Shown here piece after piece: positions 35,358 through 47,008 of a stretch of DNA of 64,000 nucleotides. The notes under the pieces are model-generated. The model ran no database searches and was not told the DNA's origin. It saw only the letters and a list, made by a program, of their open reading frames with translations. The position numbers and the translations under genes are program-made. The stretch is from Candidatus Accumulibacter sp. ACC003 (GTDB taxonomy: Bacteria > Pseudomonadota > Gammaproteobacteria > Burkholderiales > Rhodocyclaceae). How positions within the stretch are numbered: position 1 is the stretch's first letter; each line of letters begins with the position of its first letter. The stretch lies in assembly GCF_907163085.1 (NCBI RefSeq), contig NZ_CAJQTX010000007.1, positions 62,001-126,000 of the forward strand, written 5' to 3'.

Positions 35358-36194
35358 ATGAGAAAACTCGCCGCCCTGTTAACCGCCCTGCCGCTGGCCG
35401 GCTGCATGAGCCTCGCCGACGCCGGCGCACTGGTAGACGCCAGTGTCATCGATCGCCGTAGCGGCCAGCAACTGGAAGTCTACCGCCACCATGGTCAGCT
35501 TTACGTCGCCGGCACTCCCGGCACGCGTTACGCCGTGCTGCTGCACAACAAGAGCGCTGGCCGGGTGTTGACCGTGCTTTCGGTAGACGGCGTCAACGCC
35601 CTGAATGGCCAGACCGCCAGCCCGGCACAGTCGGGCTACGTCCTGGCAGCGTGGCAATCGGCCGAGATTGCCGGTTGGCGCAAGAGCATGGACGAGGTCG
35701 CTGCCTTTTACTTTACCAGCGTCGCCGACAGCTACGCCGGCCGCAGCGACCGTCCGCAGAACGTCGGCGTCATCGGCGTCGCCGTCTATCACGAAGCCGT
35801 GCCGACTCCGGAGCCGGCGGTGACGATGGCGCCGCGACAGCGCGGCGCGGCCAACGAGGCCGCTGCTCCTGTTGCGCCGGGCGAACGCGGCGCTGCCGGG
35901 CAGGCCGCGCCAAAGGCGGCCGCCAAGGCCGCCGCGCCGACTGCCGACGAGGCGCAGAGCGAGCTCGCCGACAGCCGCCTGGGCACCGGTCACGGCGAAC
36001 GCCTCAGCGCGCCGACCCGCTACACGGCGTTTCGTCGCGCCAGCGACGCGCCGTCCGAGGTGCTGACGATCCGTTACGACAGTCGCGCCAATCTGCTTGC
36101 GCAGGGGATCATTCCGCGCCCGGCACCGCGCTGGACCCCCGACCCCCGGCCGGACGCGTTCCCGGCTGCCTTTACCCCCGATCCACGCAGCTGA
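35358..36194 (+). CDS. Putative lipoprotein, Ala/Pro-rich C-terminal half
   Basis: A 278-residue protein with a lipoprotein signal (LAALLTALPLAGCMSLADAG). Residues about 30-150 form a beta-rich domain (YRHHGQLYVAGTPGTRYAVL; RVLTVLSVDGVNALNGQTAS; YFTSVADSYAGRSDRPQNVG). The rest is a low-complexity Ala/Pro/Gly linker followed by a short tail (RYTAFRRASDAPSEVLTIRY). I know of similar hypothetical proteins in betaproteobacteria but no function. CAAGGAGACC precedes the ATG. It is probably anchored to a membrane facing the periplasm. Confidence 0.75.
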   Translation: MRKLAALLTALPLAGCMSLADAGALVDASVIDRRSGQQLEVYRHHGQLYVAGTPGTRYAVLLHNKSAGRVLTVLSVDGVNALNGQTASPAQSGYVLAAWQSAEIAGWRKSMDEVAAFYFTSVADSYAGRSDRPQNVGVIGVAVYHEAVPTPEPAVTMAPRQRGAANEAAAPVAPGERGAAGQAAPKAAAKAAAPTADEAQSELADSRLGTGHGERLSAPTRYTAFRRASDAPSEVLTIRYDSRANLLAQGIIPRPAPRWTPDPRPDAFPAAFTPDPRS

Positions 36195-36260
36195 GCGGGC
36201 AATTGGCCGCGCCTGCCCGAGGCCGGCAAGCGCCGGCGAGCCAGCGGCGCGGGCGGTGCG

Positions 36261-38917
<2,657 letters not shown>

Positions 38918-38935
38918 CCTTCAAGGACTACTCCG

Positions 38936-39475
38936 ATGCGCGTCGCGCTGCCGCCCGCCCAGCCTTCCCTGCCTGCCCTTGCTCTAGCCATGTTGCTGGT
39001 GCTGCTGGCCGGCTGTGGCTTCCAGTTGCGGGGCTCGTACTCGTTGCCCTACGAGAGCATCTACCTGGCGATGCCGGACTATTCGGTGGTAGGCGCCGAC
39101 CTCAAGCGCGCCATTCGTTCGTCGGGAACGACGCGTCTGGCGCTCACCGCCAGCGACGCCCAGGTGACTCTGCTGCCCGGTGCCGAGTATCGCGACCGGA
39201 TCATTCTCTCGGTCTCGGGTACCGGCCGGGTCAGCGAGTTGCGCCTGCGTTATCTCTATACCTACCGGGTGATCGACGGCAAGGGACTTGATCTGGCGCC
39301 GCCGGGGACCATCGAGCTGATCCGCGATCTGACCTACGACGACTCCAACGTGCTCGCCAAGCAGCAGGAGGAAACGCTGCTCTGGCGAGATATGGAGAAT
39401 GACCTGGTGCACCAGTTGATGCGCCGGCTGGCTGCCGGTAAGCCGGTGCCGCCGCCAGCCGCCGCCGCCGGCTAA
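38936..39475 (+). CDS. lptE: LPS-assembly lipoprotein LptE
   Basis: A 179-residue outer-membrane lipoprotein that plugs LptD and inserts lipopolysaccharide. It has a lipoprotein signal ending LAGCGFQLRGSYSLPYESIY, the family hallmark C-G-F-x-L-R-G. The rest is the LptE alpha/beta fold, with a Pro/Ala-rich tail. It lies 18 bp after leuS and 11 bp before holA. AAGGA precedes the ATG. Confidence 0.93.
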   Translation: MRVALPPAQPSLPALALAMLLVLLAGCGFQLRGSYSLPYESIYLAMPDYSVVGADLKRAIRSSGTTRLALTASDAQVTLLPGAEYRDRIILSVSGTGRVSELRLRYLYTYRVIDGKGLDLAPPGTIELIRDLTYDDSNVLAKQQEETLLWRDMENDLVHQLMRRLAAGKPVPPPAAAAG

Positions 39476-39486
39476 GCGCGCCAACC

Positions 39487-40491
39487 ATGCAGCTCAAGGG
39501 CGAGCAGCTCGCGGCGCATCTCGAGCGCGAGCTCAAGCCGGTCTATCTGGTCCATGGCGACGAGCCGCTGCTGGTCATCGAAGCCGCCGACGCAATTCGT
39601 GCCGCGGCACGCCGGCGCGGCTTCGACGAGCGCGAAGTGCTGGCGGCGATCGCCGGTTTCAACTGGCACGAACTCTACCATGCGGCTGGCAGCATGTCCT
39701 TGTTTGGTGGCCGCAAGCTGATCGACCTGCGTTTGCCGACCGGCAAACCCGGGCGTGATGGTGGCGCCGCGCTGCAGGCCTACTGCGCGCGCCCGTCGCC
39801 CGATTCGCTGCTGCTGGTGACGATGATCGGCGCCGACTGGCGCGAGGAGAAGGCCGCCTGGGTCGCTTCGCTGGCGACGGCCGGGGTGGCCGTCAAGTTG
39901 CTTGCGCCGGATCTTGCCGCCTTGCCGGCGTGGATCGCTGGCCGCCTTGGCCGCCAGCAGCAAAGCGCCGACGCCGCCAGCCTGCGTTTCATCGCCGAGC
40001 GCGTCGAGGGCAATTTGCTGGCTGCTCATCAGGAGATTCTCAAGCTGGGCGTGCTGTACCCGCCGGGCGCGCTGCGCCTCGAGCAGATCCGCGAGGCGGT
40101 GCTCAACGTCGCGCGCTACGATCTCGATGGCCTGCGCGAAGCGCTGCTGGCCGGCGACGTGGCGCGCCTGACGCGCACCATCGACGGTCTGCAGCAGGAG
40201 GGCGAGGCGCCACCACTGGTGCTCTGGGCGATGACCGAGGAAGTGCGCGCGCTGGCGCAGGTCAACGCCGGTCTGGAGCGGCGCCAGCCGCTCGATATGC
40301 TGCTCAAGGAGGCGCGTGTCTGGGGTCCTCGGCAGGCGCAACTGCGACGCGCTTTGCAGCGCGTCGATGGCCGGCGGGCAAGGGCGGCGCTGGCGCAGGC
40401 GGCGCGCATCGACCGGATGATCAAGGGACTTGCGGCTGGCGACGTGTGGAACGAGTTTCGGCGGTTGGGTTTGAATATCGCCGTCGCCTGA
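39487..40491 (+). CDS. holA: DNA polymerase III subunit delta
   Basis: A 334-residue clamp-loader subunit that opens the beta clamp. The N-terminal part has PVYLVHGDEPLLVIEAADAI, typical of HolA, followed by FNWHELYHAAGSMSLFGGRK. The middle and C-terminal domains match the AAA-type clamp-loader fold (FIAERVEGNLLAAHQEILKL; GEAPPLVLWAMTEEVRAL). As usual for delta it lacks a functional Walker A. It is co-oriented with leuS and lptE. Confidence 0.95.
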   Translation: MQLKGEQLAAHLERELKPVYLVHGDEPLLVIEAADAIRAAARRRGFDEREVLAAIAGFNWHELYHAAGSMSLFGGRKLIDLRLPTGKPGRDGGAALQAYCARPSPDSLLLVTMIGADWREEKAAWVASLATAGVAVKLLAPDLAALPAWIAGRLGRQQQSADAASLRFIAERVEGNLLAAHQEILKLGVLYPPGALRLEQIREAVLNVARYDLDGLREALLAGDVARLTRTIDGLQQEGEAPPLVLWAMTEEVRALAQVNAGLERRQPLDMLLKEARVWGPRQAQLRRALQRVDGRRARAALAQAARIDRMIKGLAAGDVWNEFRRLGLNIAVA

Positions 40492-40519
40492 GGCGCGTGC
40501 AGCGCCTGCCGCCGTCGCC

Positions 40520-40780
40520 TCAGGCGCTCTTGCTGTCGTTGAGTCCGACGAGTTCGGCTGTCGGCTGGTCGGGCGCGAGATGCTCCCAGAGGCAATCCTC
40601 GGCTTCGCCGCGGACGTGCTTGAGGCCATGCGAGGTTTTGGTCTGGACCAGGCACTCGCCTTCGCAGCAGTCGGCGACCACCACCACCTGCAACTCGCTA
40701 TCGACCTTGCGCTCGCCGTCCCAGTAACTGCAGGTTGCGCAGACTCTCAATTCCGCTGGCAGAATCAGTTTTCGTTCCAT
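40520..40780 (-). CDS. Small cysteine-rich conserved protein
   Basis: An 86-residue protein with two possible metal-binding clusters: CATCSYWDGER near the N-terminus, and CCEGEC followed by a single Cys (AEDCLW). It has no signal peptide. The function is unknown; the layout suggests zinc or iron binding. I prefer ATG 40780 because the conserved-looking sequence begins there (MERKLILPAELRVC). ATG 40831, with AGGAAAAG just before it, would add 17 residues and cannot be excluded. It is convergent with holA and divergent from proA. Confidence 0.6.
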   Translation of the reverse strand: MERKLILPAELRVCATCSYWDGERKVDSELQVVVVADCCEGECLVQTKTSHGLKHVRGEAEDCLWEHLAPDQPTAELVGLNDSKSA

Positions 40781-40849
40781 GGTTGACCTGGGCGCCTGAG
40801 GTGACAAAGAGGAATAGCCTTGTGAGTCCATTTCTTTTCCTAGGTTCCG

Positions 40850-40880
40850 TTGACCCGTGCATTCGGTCGATCGCTATAAT
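40850..40880 (+). promoter_or_regulatory. Candidate sigma-70 promoter for proA
   Basis: TTGACC at 40850-40855 and TATAAT at 40875-40880 with a 19-bp spacer, slightly long. It would give a leader of about 170 bases before the proA ATG. Confidence 0.5.
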
Positions 40881-41057
40881 CAGCACAGCCCGCGTTCGAC
40901 GCACTGCAGCATAGCGCTTATTGTCGCGCGAATTACCCCGTCTACACCAGTGTTTTCGGGCCGGATCGAGCGTCGACGATGCCTGCCCGGTGCGCGCAGT
41001 AGCTGTGCCAGCGGCGCAGGGGGCGGGCGCAGGGGAAATGGAATCCAGGATATCGTC

Positions 41058-42314
41058 ATGACCATCGAGCAGTACATGCAGACCGTCGGCCAGCAGGCGC
41101 GCGCCGCGTCGCGGGCCATTGCCCGCGCCGACAGCAGCGCCAAAAATCACGCGCTGCGGGCGATTGCCGCAGCGATCCGACGCCACAGCGAGGCGCTGCT
41201 GGCGGCCAATCGCGACGACCTCGCGGCGGCGCTCGCTGCCGGCCTCGAGCCGGCCCTACTCGATCGCCTGACGCTCTCCGCGAAGGGCGTTGCGGCGATG
41301 GCCGAGGGCGTCGACCAGGTCGCCGCGCTGGCCGATCCGGTCGGCGAAATCAGCGACCTGAAGTTTCGCCCAAGCGGTATTCAGGTCGGCCGCATGCGCG
41401 TACCGCTGGGGGTCATCGGCATCATCTACGAGGCGCGCCCGAACGTCACCGCCGACGCCGCCGCGCTGTGCCTGAAGTCGGGCAACGCGGCGATCCTGCG
41501 GGGTGGCTCCGAGGCGATCCGCAGCAACCGGGCGATTGCCGCGCTGGTCCAGGAGGGGCTGGCCAGCGCTGGTTTGCCGCCGACCACCGTGCAGGTCATC
41601 GAGACCACCGACCGCGCCGCCGTCGGGCAGCTGATCACGATGCGCGAATACGTCGACGTGATCGTCCCGCGTGGCGGCAAGGGGCTGATCGCGCGCCTAC
41701 TGGCCGAGTCGCGCGTGCCGATGATCCAGCATCTCGACGGCAACTGCCACGTCTTCATCGACGCCGCCGCCGACCCGGAGAAAGCGCTGCAGATCGTCGA
41801 GAACGCCAAGACGCAGCGCTACGGCACCTGCAACACCGCCGAATCGTTGTTGCTGGCGCGTTCAGTCGCCGCGCAGCTGTTGCCACCGATCGCCGCGATG
41901 CTCGGCCAGCAGGGCGTCGAGATTCGTGGCTGCCCGGAAACCATGGATCTCGTCGCGGCGGCGCGAGCGGCGAGCGAAGAAGACTATGCGACCGAGTTCC
42001 TGGCGCCGATCATTTCGGTGAAGATCGTCGCCGACGTCGACGAAGCGATCGCGCACATCAATCACTATGGTTCGCACCACACCGACGCCATCGTCAGCGA
42101 GAATTACACGTCGGCGATGCGTTTCCTGCGCGAAGTCGATTCGGCGTCGGTGATGGTCAACGCCTCGACGCGCTTCGCCGATGGCTTCGAGTACGGTCTC
42201 GGCGCCGAAATCGGTATCTCGACCGACAAGATTCACGCGCGCGGCCCGGTCGGCCTCGAAGGTCTGACCAGCCTGAAGTGGATCGTCCTCGGCAACGGCG
42301 AGGTGCGCGCCTAG
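41058..42314 (+). CDS. proA: Gamma-glutamyl phosphate reductase
   Basis: A 418-residue NADPH-dependent enzyme that makes glutamate-5-semialdehyde, the second step of proline synthesis. It has the aldehyde-dehydrogenase-type fold with catalytic Cys258 in [12 protein letters not shown], and family blocks [45 protein letters not shown] and [14 protein letters not shown] start at ATG 41058, where the family begins ([20 protein letters not shown]). proB is not adjacent. Confidence 0.97.
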   Translation: MTIEQYMQTVGQQARAASRAIARADSSAKNHALRAIAAAIRRHSEALLAANRDDLAAALAAGLEPALLDRLTLSAKGVAAMAEGVDQVAALADPVGEISDLKFRPSGIQVGRMRVPLGVIGIIYEARPNVTADAAALCLKSGNAAILRGGSEAIRSNRAIAALVQEGLASAGLPPTTVQVIETTDRAAVGQLITMREYVDVIVPRGGKGLIARLLAESRVPMIQHLDGNCHVFIDAAADPEKALQIVENAKTQRYGTCNTAESLLLARSVAAQLLPPIAAMLGQQGVEIRGCPETMDLVAAARAASEEDYATEFLAPIISVKIVADVDEAIAHINHYGSHHTDAIVSENYTSAMRFLREVDSASVMVNASTRFADGFEYGLGAEIGISTDKIHARGPVGLEGLTSLKWIVLGNGEVRA

Positions 42315-42438
42315 CCGGCTGGTCCCGGATGGTCGGTGTCGCCAGCCTGCTGTCGCTTGACGCGCGCTGCTTCCCGCCCTACGGGGGAGAAGTGCGATTT
42401 GTCAGTCGCCCGCGCGACTTTCACTGAAAGGAGAGCAG

Positions 42439-43011
42439 ATGAAGCACTTACTGATGGCGGTCCTTACCGCCGTGTCGTGCCAGCTGGCGAACGCTGTTGA
42501 AGTCGCTGGCGTCAAGTTCGACGAGCAGACCCGAGTGGGCAGCGCCGAGCTGGTGGTCAACGGCGCCGGCTTGCGCAAGAAAGCGTTCTTCAAGGTCTAC
42601 GCGATGGCCCTCTACCTGCCCAGAAAGCAGGGCGACGCCGAAGCCGTGCTGGCCACCAGGGGGGCCAAGCGGATCGCCATCAGCTTGCTGCGCGACCTCA
42701 CCGCCAAGCAGTTCGTCGACGCCTTCGAGGAAGGCATGGCCAATAACCATTCCGAAGCCGAAATGGCCGCGCTCAAGGATCGTCTGAAGCAACTCTCCGA
42801 GACCATGCTGGCGATCGGCGAAGCCAGGAGCGGCACGACGATCGTCATCGACTGGCTGCCCGACAGCGGTACTCGTCTGACGGTGAACGGCCAGGTGACC
42901 GGCAAGGACATCGCCGGCGAGGACTTCTACCAGGCGCTGCTCAAGATCTGGCTGGGCAACAAGCCGGCGCAGGATGACCTGAAGCAGGCGCTGCTCGGCA
43001 AGGCGTCTTGA
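42439..43011 (+). CDS. Exported chalcone isomerase-like protein
   Basis: A 190-residue protein with a signal peptide (MKHLLMAVLTAVSCQLANAV). The mature part fits the bacterial chalcone-isomerase-like family (VAGVKFDEQTRVGSAELVVN; FKVYAMALYLPRKQGDAEAV; LLRDLTAKQFVDAFEEGMAN; GTTIVIDWLPDSGTRLTVNG; DFYQALLKIWLGNKP). These proteins share the fold of plant chalcone isomerase, but their bacterial function is unclear. GAAAGGAGAG precedes the ATG. Its stop overlaps the TTG start of ogt. Confidence 0.88.
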   Translation: MKHLLMAVLTAVSCQLANAVEVAGVKFDEQTRVGSAELVVNGAGLRKKAFFKVYAMALYLPRKQGDAEAVLATRGAKRIAISLLRDLTAKQFVDAFEEGMANNHSEAEMAALKDRLKQLSETMLAIGEARSGTTIVIDWLPDSGTRLTVNGQVTGKDIAGEDFYQALLKIWLGNKPAQDDLKQALLGKAS

Positions 43012-43508
43012 ACGCGCTCCGGCAGCTGACAACCCCGAGCGCTGCGGCCGACTACCAGGCGGTGGTTGCGGCGCCGGGATTTTCGCTCGGCGTGCGTTGT
43101 GACGATGACGAGATCGAGCGCATCGTCTTTCTGCCGGCGGTCGCCGCGGTCGCCCCGAGCAACGCCCTGGCTGGCGAAAGCGTGCGCCAGCTGATGGCTT
43201 ACCTGGCCGACGCCGAATTTGTCTTCGGTCTGCCGCTGCGTCCCTCGGGAACGCCTTTTCAGCGCCGCGTCTGGCAGCAGATCGCGGCCATTCCGACGCA
43301 CCAGACGTGCGCCTACGGCGACATTGCCAAGGCGCTGCACAACGCGCCGCGGGCGGTCGGCCAAGCCTGCGGTGCCAACCCGTTTCCGGTCGTCGTTCCC
43401 TGCCATCGCGTCCTCGCCAGCGGTGGAGGGCTGGGCGGTTTCGCTCGCCAGAACGGTGGTTTCCTGCTCGACGTCAAGCGCTGGCTACTGGCGCATGAAG
43501 GCTGCTGA
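43008..43508 (+). CDS. ogt: Methylated-DNA--protein-cysteine methyltransferase
   Basis: A 166-residue suicide repair enzyme that removes alkyl groups from O6-guanine. The active-site motif is VVPCHRVL with acceptor Cys132. The DNA-binding helix-turn-helix region is FQRRVWQQIAAIPTHQTCAY, then GDIAKALHNAPRAVGQACGA. The start TTG 43008 overlaps the previous stop (TTGA), implying coupled translation; no other start gives a full N-terminal domain. It overlaps xerD by 14 bp. Confidence 0.92.
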   Translation: MNALRQLTTPSAAADYQAVVAAPGFSLGVRCDDDEIERIVFLPAVAAVAPSNALAGESVRQLMAYLADAEFVFGLPLRPSGTPFQRRVWQQIAAIPTHQTCAYGDIAKALHNAPRAVGQACGANPFPVVVPCHRVLASGGGLGGFARQNGGFLLDVKRWLLAHEGC

Positions 43509-44436
43509 GACGCTCTCGAACGAGGCGAGCGAGCTCATCGATCGCGGCGATCTGGCCGCCATCGACGTCTTTTGCGACACGCTGTGGCTGGAAGACGGGC
43601 TGGCCAAGGCGTCTCTGACCAGTTACCGCAGCGACTTGATGCAGCTCGCTGCCTGGCTCGCCGCGCAGCAGCTGGGCTCGCTGTGCGCGATCGACCAGGC
43701 GACGCTGATGCGCTTTGTCGCGGCGCTGTCGCAAACGTTGCGCGCCTCGTCACAGGCGCGCTACCTGTCGACGCTGCGCCGTTTCTATCGCTACCTGCTG
43801 GCGCGCGGCCAGCGCAGCGACGATCCGACGCTCAAGATCGCCATGCCGGTGAAACCGTCGCGCCTGCCGAAAGTGCTCTCCGAAGTGCAGGTCGATCGCT
43901 TGCTGGCGGCGCCCCCGGCGGCGACGACGCTCGGCCAGCGCGACCGGGCGATGCTCGAAACGCTCTACGCGACCGGCCTGCGGGTTTCCGAACTGGTCGG
44001 ACTGAAGGTCTTCGAGGTCAATCTCGACATGGCCGTGCTGCGTGTTTTCGGTAAGGGAGCCAAGGAGCGCATCGTGCCGCTGGGCGAAGTCGCCGGCGAC
44101 TGCTTGCGGCGCTACCTGGTTGAGGGCCGGCCGGCGCTGCTCGGCGGGCGCCAGAGCGACGACCTGTTCCCGACCGCGCGCGGCTCGGCGATGACCAGGC
44201 AGGCGTTTTGGCAACTGCTCAAACGCTACGCCGTGCACGCCGGCATGGACCCCGCGCGCCTGTCACCGCACGTGCTGCGCCACGCCTTTGCGACGCATCT
44301 GCTGAACCACGGTGCCGACCTGCGCGTGGTGCAGTTGCTGCTGGGCCATTCGGACATCTCGACGACACAAATTTACACGCACGTCGCCCGCGAACGGCTC
44401 AAGACGCTGCACGCGCAGCACCATCCGCGCGGCTGA
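43495..44436 (+). CDS. xerD: Tyrosine recombinase XerD
   Basis: A 313-residue site-specific recombinase that, with XerC, resolves chromosome dimers at dif. The N-terminal SAM-like domain covers about residues 15-105 (FCDTLWLEDGLAKASLTSYR). The catalytic domain has Arg163 (YATGLRVSEL), Lys in FGKGAKERIVPLG, HVLRHAFATHLL, LGHSDISTTQIYTHV, and Tyr294 as nucleophile. XerD rather than XerC is suggested by the WLEDGLAKASLTSYRSDL start. It overlaps the end of ogt. Adjacent ogt-xerD is common in betaproteobacteria. Confidence 0.92.
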   Translation: MKAAETLSNEASELIDRGDLAAIDVFCDTLWLEDGLAKASLTSYRSDLMQLAAWLAAQQLGSLCAIDQATLMRFVAALSQTLRASSQARYLSTLRRFYRYLLARGQRSDDPTLKIAMPVKPSRLPKVLSEVQVDRLLAAPPAATTLGQRDRAMLETLYATGLRVSELVGLKVFEVNLDMAVLRVFGKGAKERIVPLGEVAGDCLRRYLVEGRPALLGGRQSDDLFPTARGSAMTRQAFWQLLKRYAVHAGMDPARLSPHVLRHAFATHLLNHGADLRVVQLLLGHSDISTTQIYTHVARERLKTLHAQHHPRG

Positions 44437-44439
44437 TCG

Positions 44440-44465
44440 GCGGCCAGGCGCGCGCTGCTTTTTTT
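44440..44465 (+). terminator. Rho-independent terminator of xerD
   Basis: A GCGGC...GCTGC stem is followed by seven T (44459-44465), just after the xerD stop. The T-run overlaps the stop codon of the convergent cobC. Confidence 0.6.
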
Positions 44466-45042
44466 AGCGATTGTGGTAGTGCAGGATGGCGGCAGGAATT
44501 GGCGCGTCGGTCGCTGCTTGCTGGTTGCCAGCGCGAGCGATTTCAAGCAGCGTCAGGCTGCCGAAGTCGAGCGTCAGTCGGCTCCACTCGGCAAGCGGCA
44601 GCTGCAGCCAGTGACCGAGGGCGCAACGGATCACGCCGGCGTGCGTGACCAGCGCCACGCGTTCGCCGCGCAGGCTTGCCAGGCAATCGACGACGCGCGC
44701 TTGCAGCGCCGCCACCGACTCGCCGTCGGGCGGTACGAAGTGCAGCACGTCGGCCGCCCAGGCATCGAGCAAGCGGCGGTCGATCTGCTCCCAGCGCTGC
44801 CCCTCCCATTGACCGAAGTTGATTTCCATCAATCGGCTATCGAGCAGCGGCGGCCGCTGCAAGGCGTCGGCGAGGCCGCGCGCACGCCGCAAAGGGCTGG
44901 CGATTAGCGGCGTCTCGGCCGGCAGCAGCGGCCGCAGGCGCTCGGCCAGAGGCTGCGGATCCTCGGCCTCGACGTCGAGTTGGCCGTAGCAGATGCCGGC
45001 GTCGAGCAGCGGCCGCGGATGGCGGATCAGGAAAAGCTGCAC
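44464..45042 (-). CDS. cobC: Alpha-ribazole phosphatase / histidine phosphatase
   Basis: A 192-residue histidine-phosphatase-fold protein. The catalytic motif is LFLIRHPRPLL (RH; the usual RHG is RHP here). Further active-site elements are SPLRRARGLADAL, MEINFGQWEGQRWEQID and VTHAGVIRCAL. With cobS upstream it most likely removes the phosphate from alpha-ribazole 5'-phosphate or adenosylcobalamin phosphate at the end of B12 assembly. It starts at GTG 45042, overlapping the cobS stop by 16 bp. Confidence 0.85.
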   Translation of the reverse strand: MQLFLIRHPRPLLDAGICYGQLDVEAEDPQPLAERLRPLLPAETPLIASPLRRARGLADALQRPPLLDSRLMEINFGQWEGQRWEQIDRRLLDAWAADVLHFVPPDGESVAALQARVVDCLASLRGERVALVTHAGVIRCALGHWLQLPLAEWSRLTLDFGSLTLLEIARAGNQQAATDAPIPAAILHYHNR

Positions 45043-45779
45043 AGCAGACCCAGGTAGAAAGCGACTTCCGCGAGCTGCTGCACGGCGCCCAGGCAATCGC
45101 CGGTGTAGCCGCCGATCTGGCGGCGGAACAGGCGCGCCAGCCACAGCGTCGCCAGCGCCGCCAACAGGCAGCCGATTGCCGCCTGCGCGGGCGGCAGCAG
45201 GAGCAGCGGCAGCACGGCGGTGGACCCGGCGAAGGCCAGTTCGCGGTAGCCGATACGGGTGGCCAGCGGCTTCGCCTTGCCTTCGTCGCGGACGTAATCG
45301 AGCGTCCGCAACAGCGTCGTCGACGCGAAGCGCGACAGCGCATGGCCGGCGAGCAAGGCCGCCGGAATGAGCCGTGGATCGAGCTCGAACAGCGCGTAGA
45401 AACGCGTCAGCACGAGCATCAACAGCGCGACAGCACCGAAACTGCCGATGCGCGAGTCCTTCATGATCGTCAGAATCTGCGCCTTCTCCCAGCCGCCACC
45501 GAAACCGTCGACCATGTCGCTCCAGCCGTCTTCGTGAAAGGCGCCGGTGAGGTAGATCGAGCTGGCCATCGCCGCCAGCACCGCCAGTGACGTCGGCCAG
45601 AAGCGCTCGCAGACCATGAACACCAGCGCGGCAATCGCGCCGACCAGCACGCCGACCGCCGGAAAGTAGCGCGCCGCCCGGTCCAGCGCCTCGCTGCTGT
45701 GACCGACCCACGCCGGTACCGGCAAGCGCGTGAAAAAGCGTAGCGCGCCGAAGAAGTACTCGAGTTCGTGTCTGATCAT
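45027..45779 (-). CDS. cobS: Adenosylcobinamide-GDP ribazoletransferase (cobalamin synthase)
   Basis: A 250-residue inner-membrane enzyme joining adenosylcobinamide-GDP and alpha-ribazole. It starts with FFGALRFFTRLPVP, has the active-site segment TGAFHEDGWSDMVDGFGGGW (DGLAD-type, here DGWSD), then ILTIMKDSRIGSFGAVAL, and several membrane helices (FPAVGVLVGAIAALVFMVC; AVLPLLLLPPAQAAIGCLL). AGGCAGGC precedes ATG 45779. I looked for a cobalamin riboswitch upstream and found no convincing one. Confidence 0.95.
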   Translation of the reverse strand: MIRHELEYFFGALRFFTRLPVPAWVGHSSEALDRAARYFPAVGVLVGAIAALVFMVCERFWPTSLAVLAAMASSIYLTGAFHEDGWSDMVDGFGGGWEKAQILTIMKDSRIGSFGAVALLMLVLTRFYALFELDPRLIPAALLAGHALSRFASTTLLRTLDYVRDEGKAKPLATRIGYRELAFAGSTAVLPLLLLPPAQAAIGCLLAALATLWLARLFRRQIGGYTGDCLGAVQQLAEVAFYLGLLCSFS

Positions 45780-46015
45780 TGCCTGCCTTCTGTGAGATTT
45801 GTTGGACTGTGAAACCGTGTCGCTGCCGCTAGCGGCCGATGGTTGGCGGCAACGCGGCTGCCATGATGCCATTCCGCGCTGGCGCGAGGGCGCAGGTGAG
45901 CGATAATCATCCCCCCGTCGGGGCCGCGTTGGTCGCCTTCGGCCTGCTCGCCACCCTCGCCGCTCGACGACACCGAGCCGGGGCCTCGGGCCCGGCGCAA
46001 ACGAACTATTATTCA

Positions 46016-46954
46016 ATGGAGCCGTGCTTGAATATTATTGCTCGCTTGCTGCTACTCATTTTGCTCAATGGGTGTTCGACAGGTCGGTATTACAAAGCCG
46101 CAGAACAAGGCCCGCCCCCACAAATCGGGCAGAAGGATATTTCCCTGGTGCTTGCCCGTGCTGTGGTCAAAGCATGCGAAACGCCGCATGCAAACCTGGA
46201 TCCGTCCAATATAAATACCGTTTTCGTGCATCCGGGGATGCTGTGGTTCGACTCCGATTGCGGCAAAAGCATCACCGTCGACAGCGCCAGGATATTAATA
46301 AAGAATGGCTACGCAAATAATTTTTACGAGCTGTGCGACCGCAATCCGGAAAAAATTGGCGAGCTGATGCAGAAAGACCCGGGCACACGCTTCATTGGTC
46401 TGCACTACAGCTTGGGCGGTCAACCAGCACTCGTAGCCGCTACCTTGGCGAGCGTCGCGCAGACCAGGCGCGAGGGCGCAAAAGATTTTGTTTACTATCC
46501 TGTTCTCGTCGATCCTTTCGATATCGAGCAATTCAATACGCTGCTCGACCTGGATGTGGCTCATCTCGGCCAGGTGTTTATCGTTCTGTCCGCCGAGTAC
46601 TCGCTCCTGAGGCCGAATGTCAGCGGGCTTCGGGAAGAGATCCTCGGCAGCCCGAAAGTTCATCTGATTTATGCCGAAGATTTCGGCGAGACCTGGGGCC
46701 ACTTCGACGAATTGGCAAGTGTCGTTGAAGAAGACGCCGTTTCGAGATTTCGTGACATCTTTTTTCTTATTGCCGAGGCCGTTGTAAATGGCTACTCGGC
46801 GATCGAATTCGAGGGGCGTCTGGCGCTGCTCAAGATAAGGTATGCCGGCGAAGACTCGCGAAGAGTCAATGTTGACTGGCTACGATTGGCCGAGAAACTT
46901 CCCTGCGCGCAAGGTGCCGCGCCGATTGTCGCCGGCCAATCGCGAACGCCATGA
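46016..46954 (+). CDS. Lipoprotein with possible serine-hydrolase motif, AT-richer than neighbours
   Basis: A 312-residue protein with a lipoprotein signal (IARLLLLILLNGC). I chose ATG 46016 because it gives the lipobox; the frame is open to 45839. The middle contains FIGLHYSLGGQPALVAATLA, resembling a nucleophile elbow (HYSLGG), after a Cys-containing region with HPGMLWFDSDCGKS. A DPFDIEQFNTLLDLDVAHLG stretch and EDFGETWGHFDE could hold the Asp and His. I do not recognise the family. Codons here use more A and T than nearby genes, suggesting later acquisition. Confidence 0.65.
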   Translation: MEPCLNIIARLLLLILLNGCSTGRYYKAAEQGPPPQIGQKDISLVLARAVVKACETPHANLDPSNINTVFVHPGMLWFDSDCGKSITVDSARILIKNGYANNFYELCDRNPEKIGELMQKDPGTRFIGLHYSLGGQPALVAATLASVAQTRREGAKDFVYYPVLVDPFDIEQFNTLLDLDVAHLGQVFIVLSAEYSLLRPNVSGLREEILGSPKVHLIYAEDFGETWGHFDELASVVEEDAVSRFRDIFFLIAEAVVNGYSAIEFEGRLALLKIRYAGEDSRRVNVDWLRLAEKLPCAQGAAPIVAGQSRTP

Positions 46955-47008
46955 CTTGCTTGTTGCTGGTCAATGCTCGTCTCGGCACGGGTCGCCGCGG
47001 CTGACGGC

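Noticed and set aside
45780-46015. Possible cobalamin riboswitch upstream of cobS
   Set aside because: I searched both strands for the conserved B12-box core and its surrounding stems and found no convincing match.
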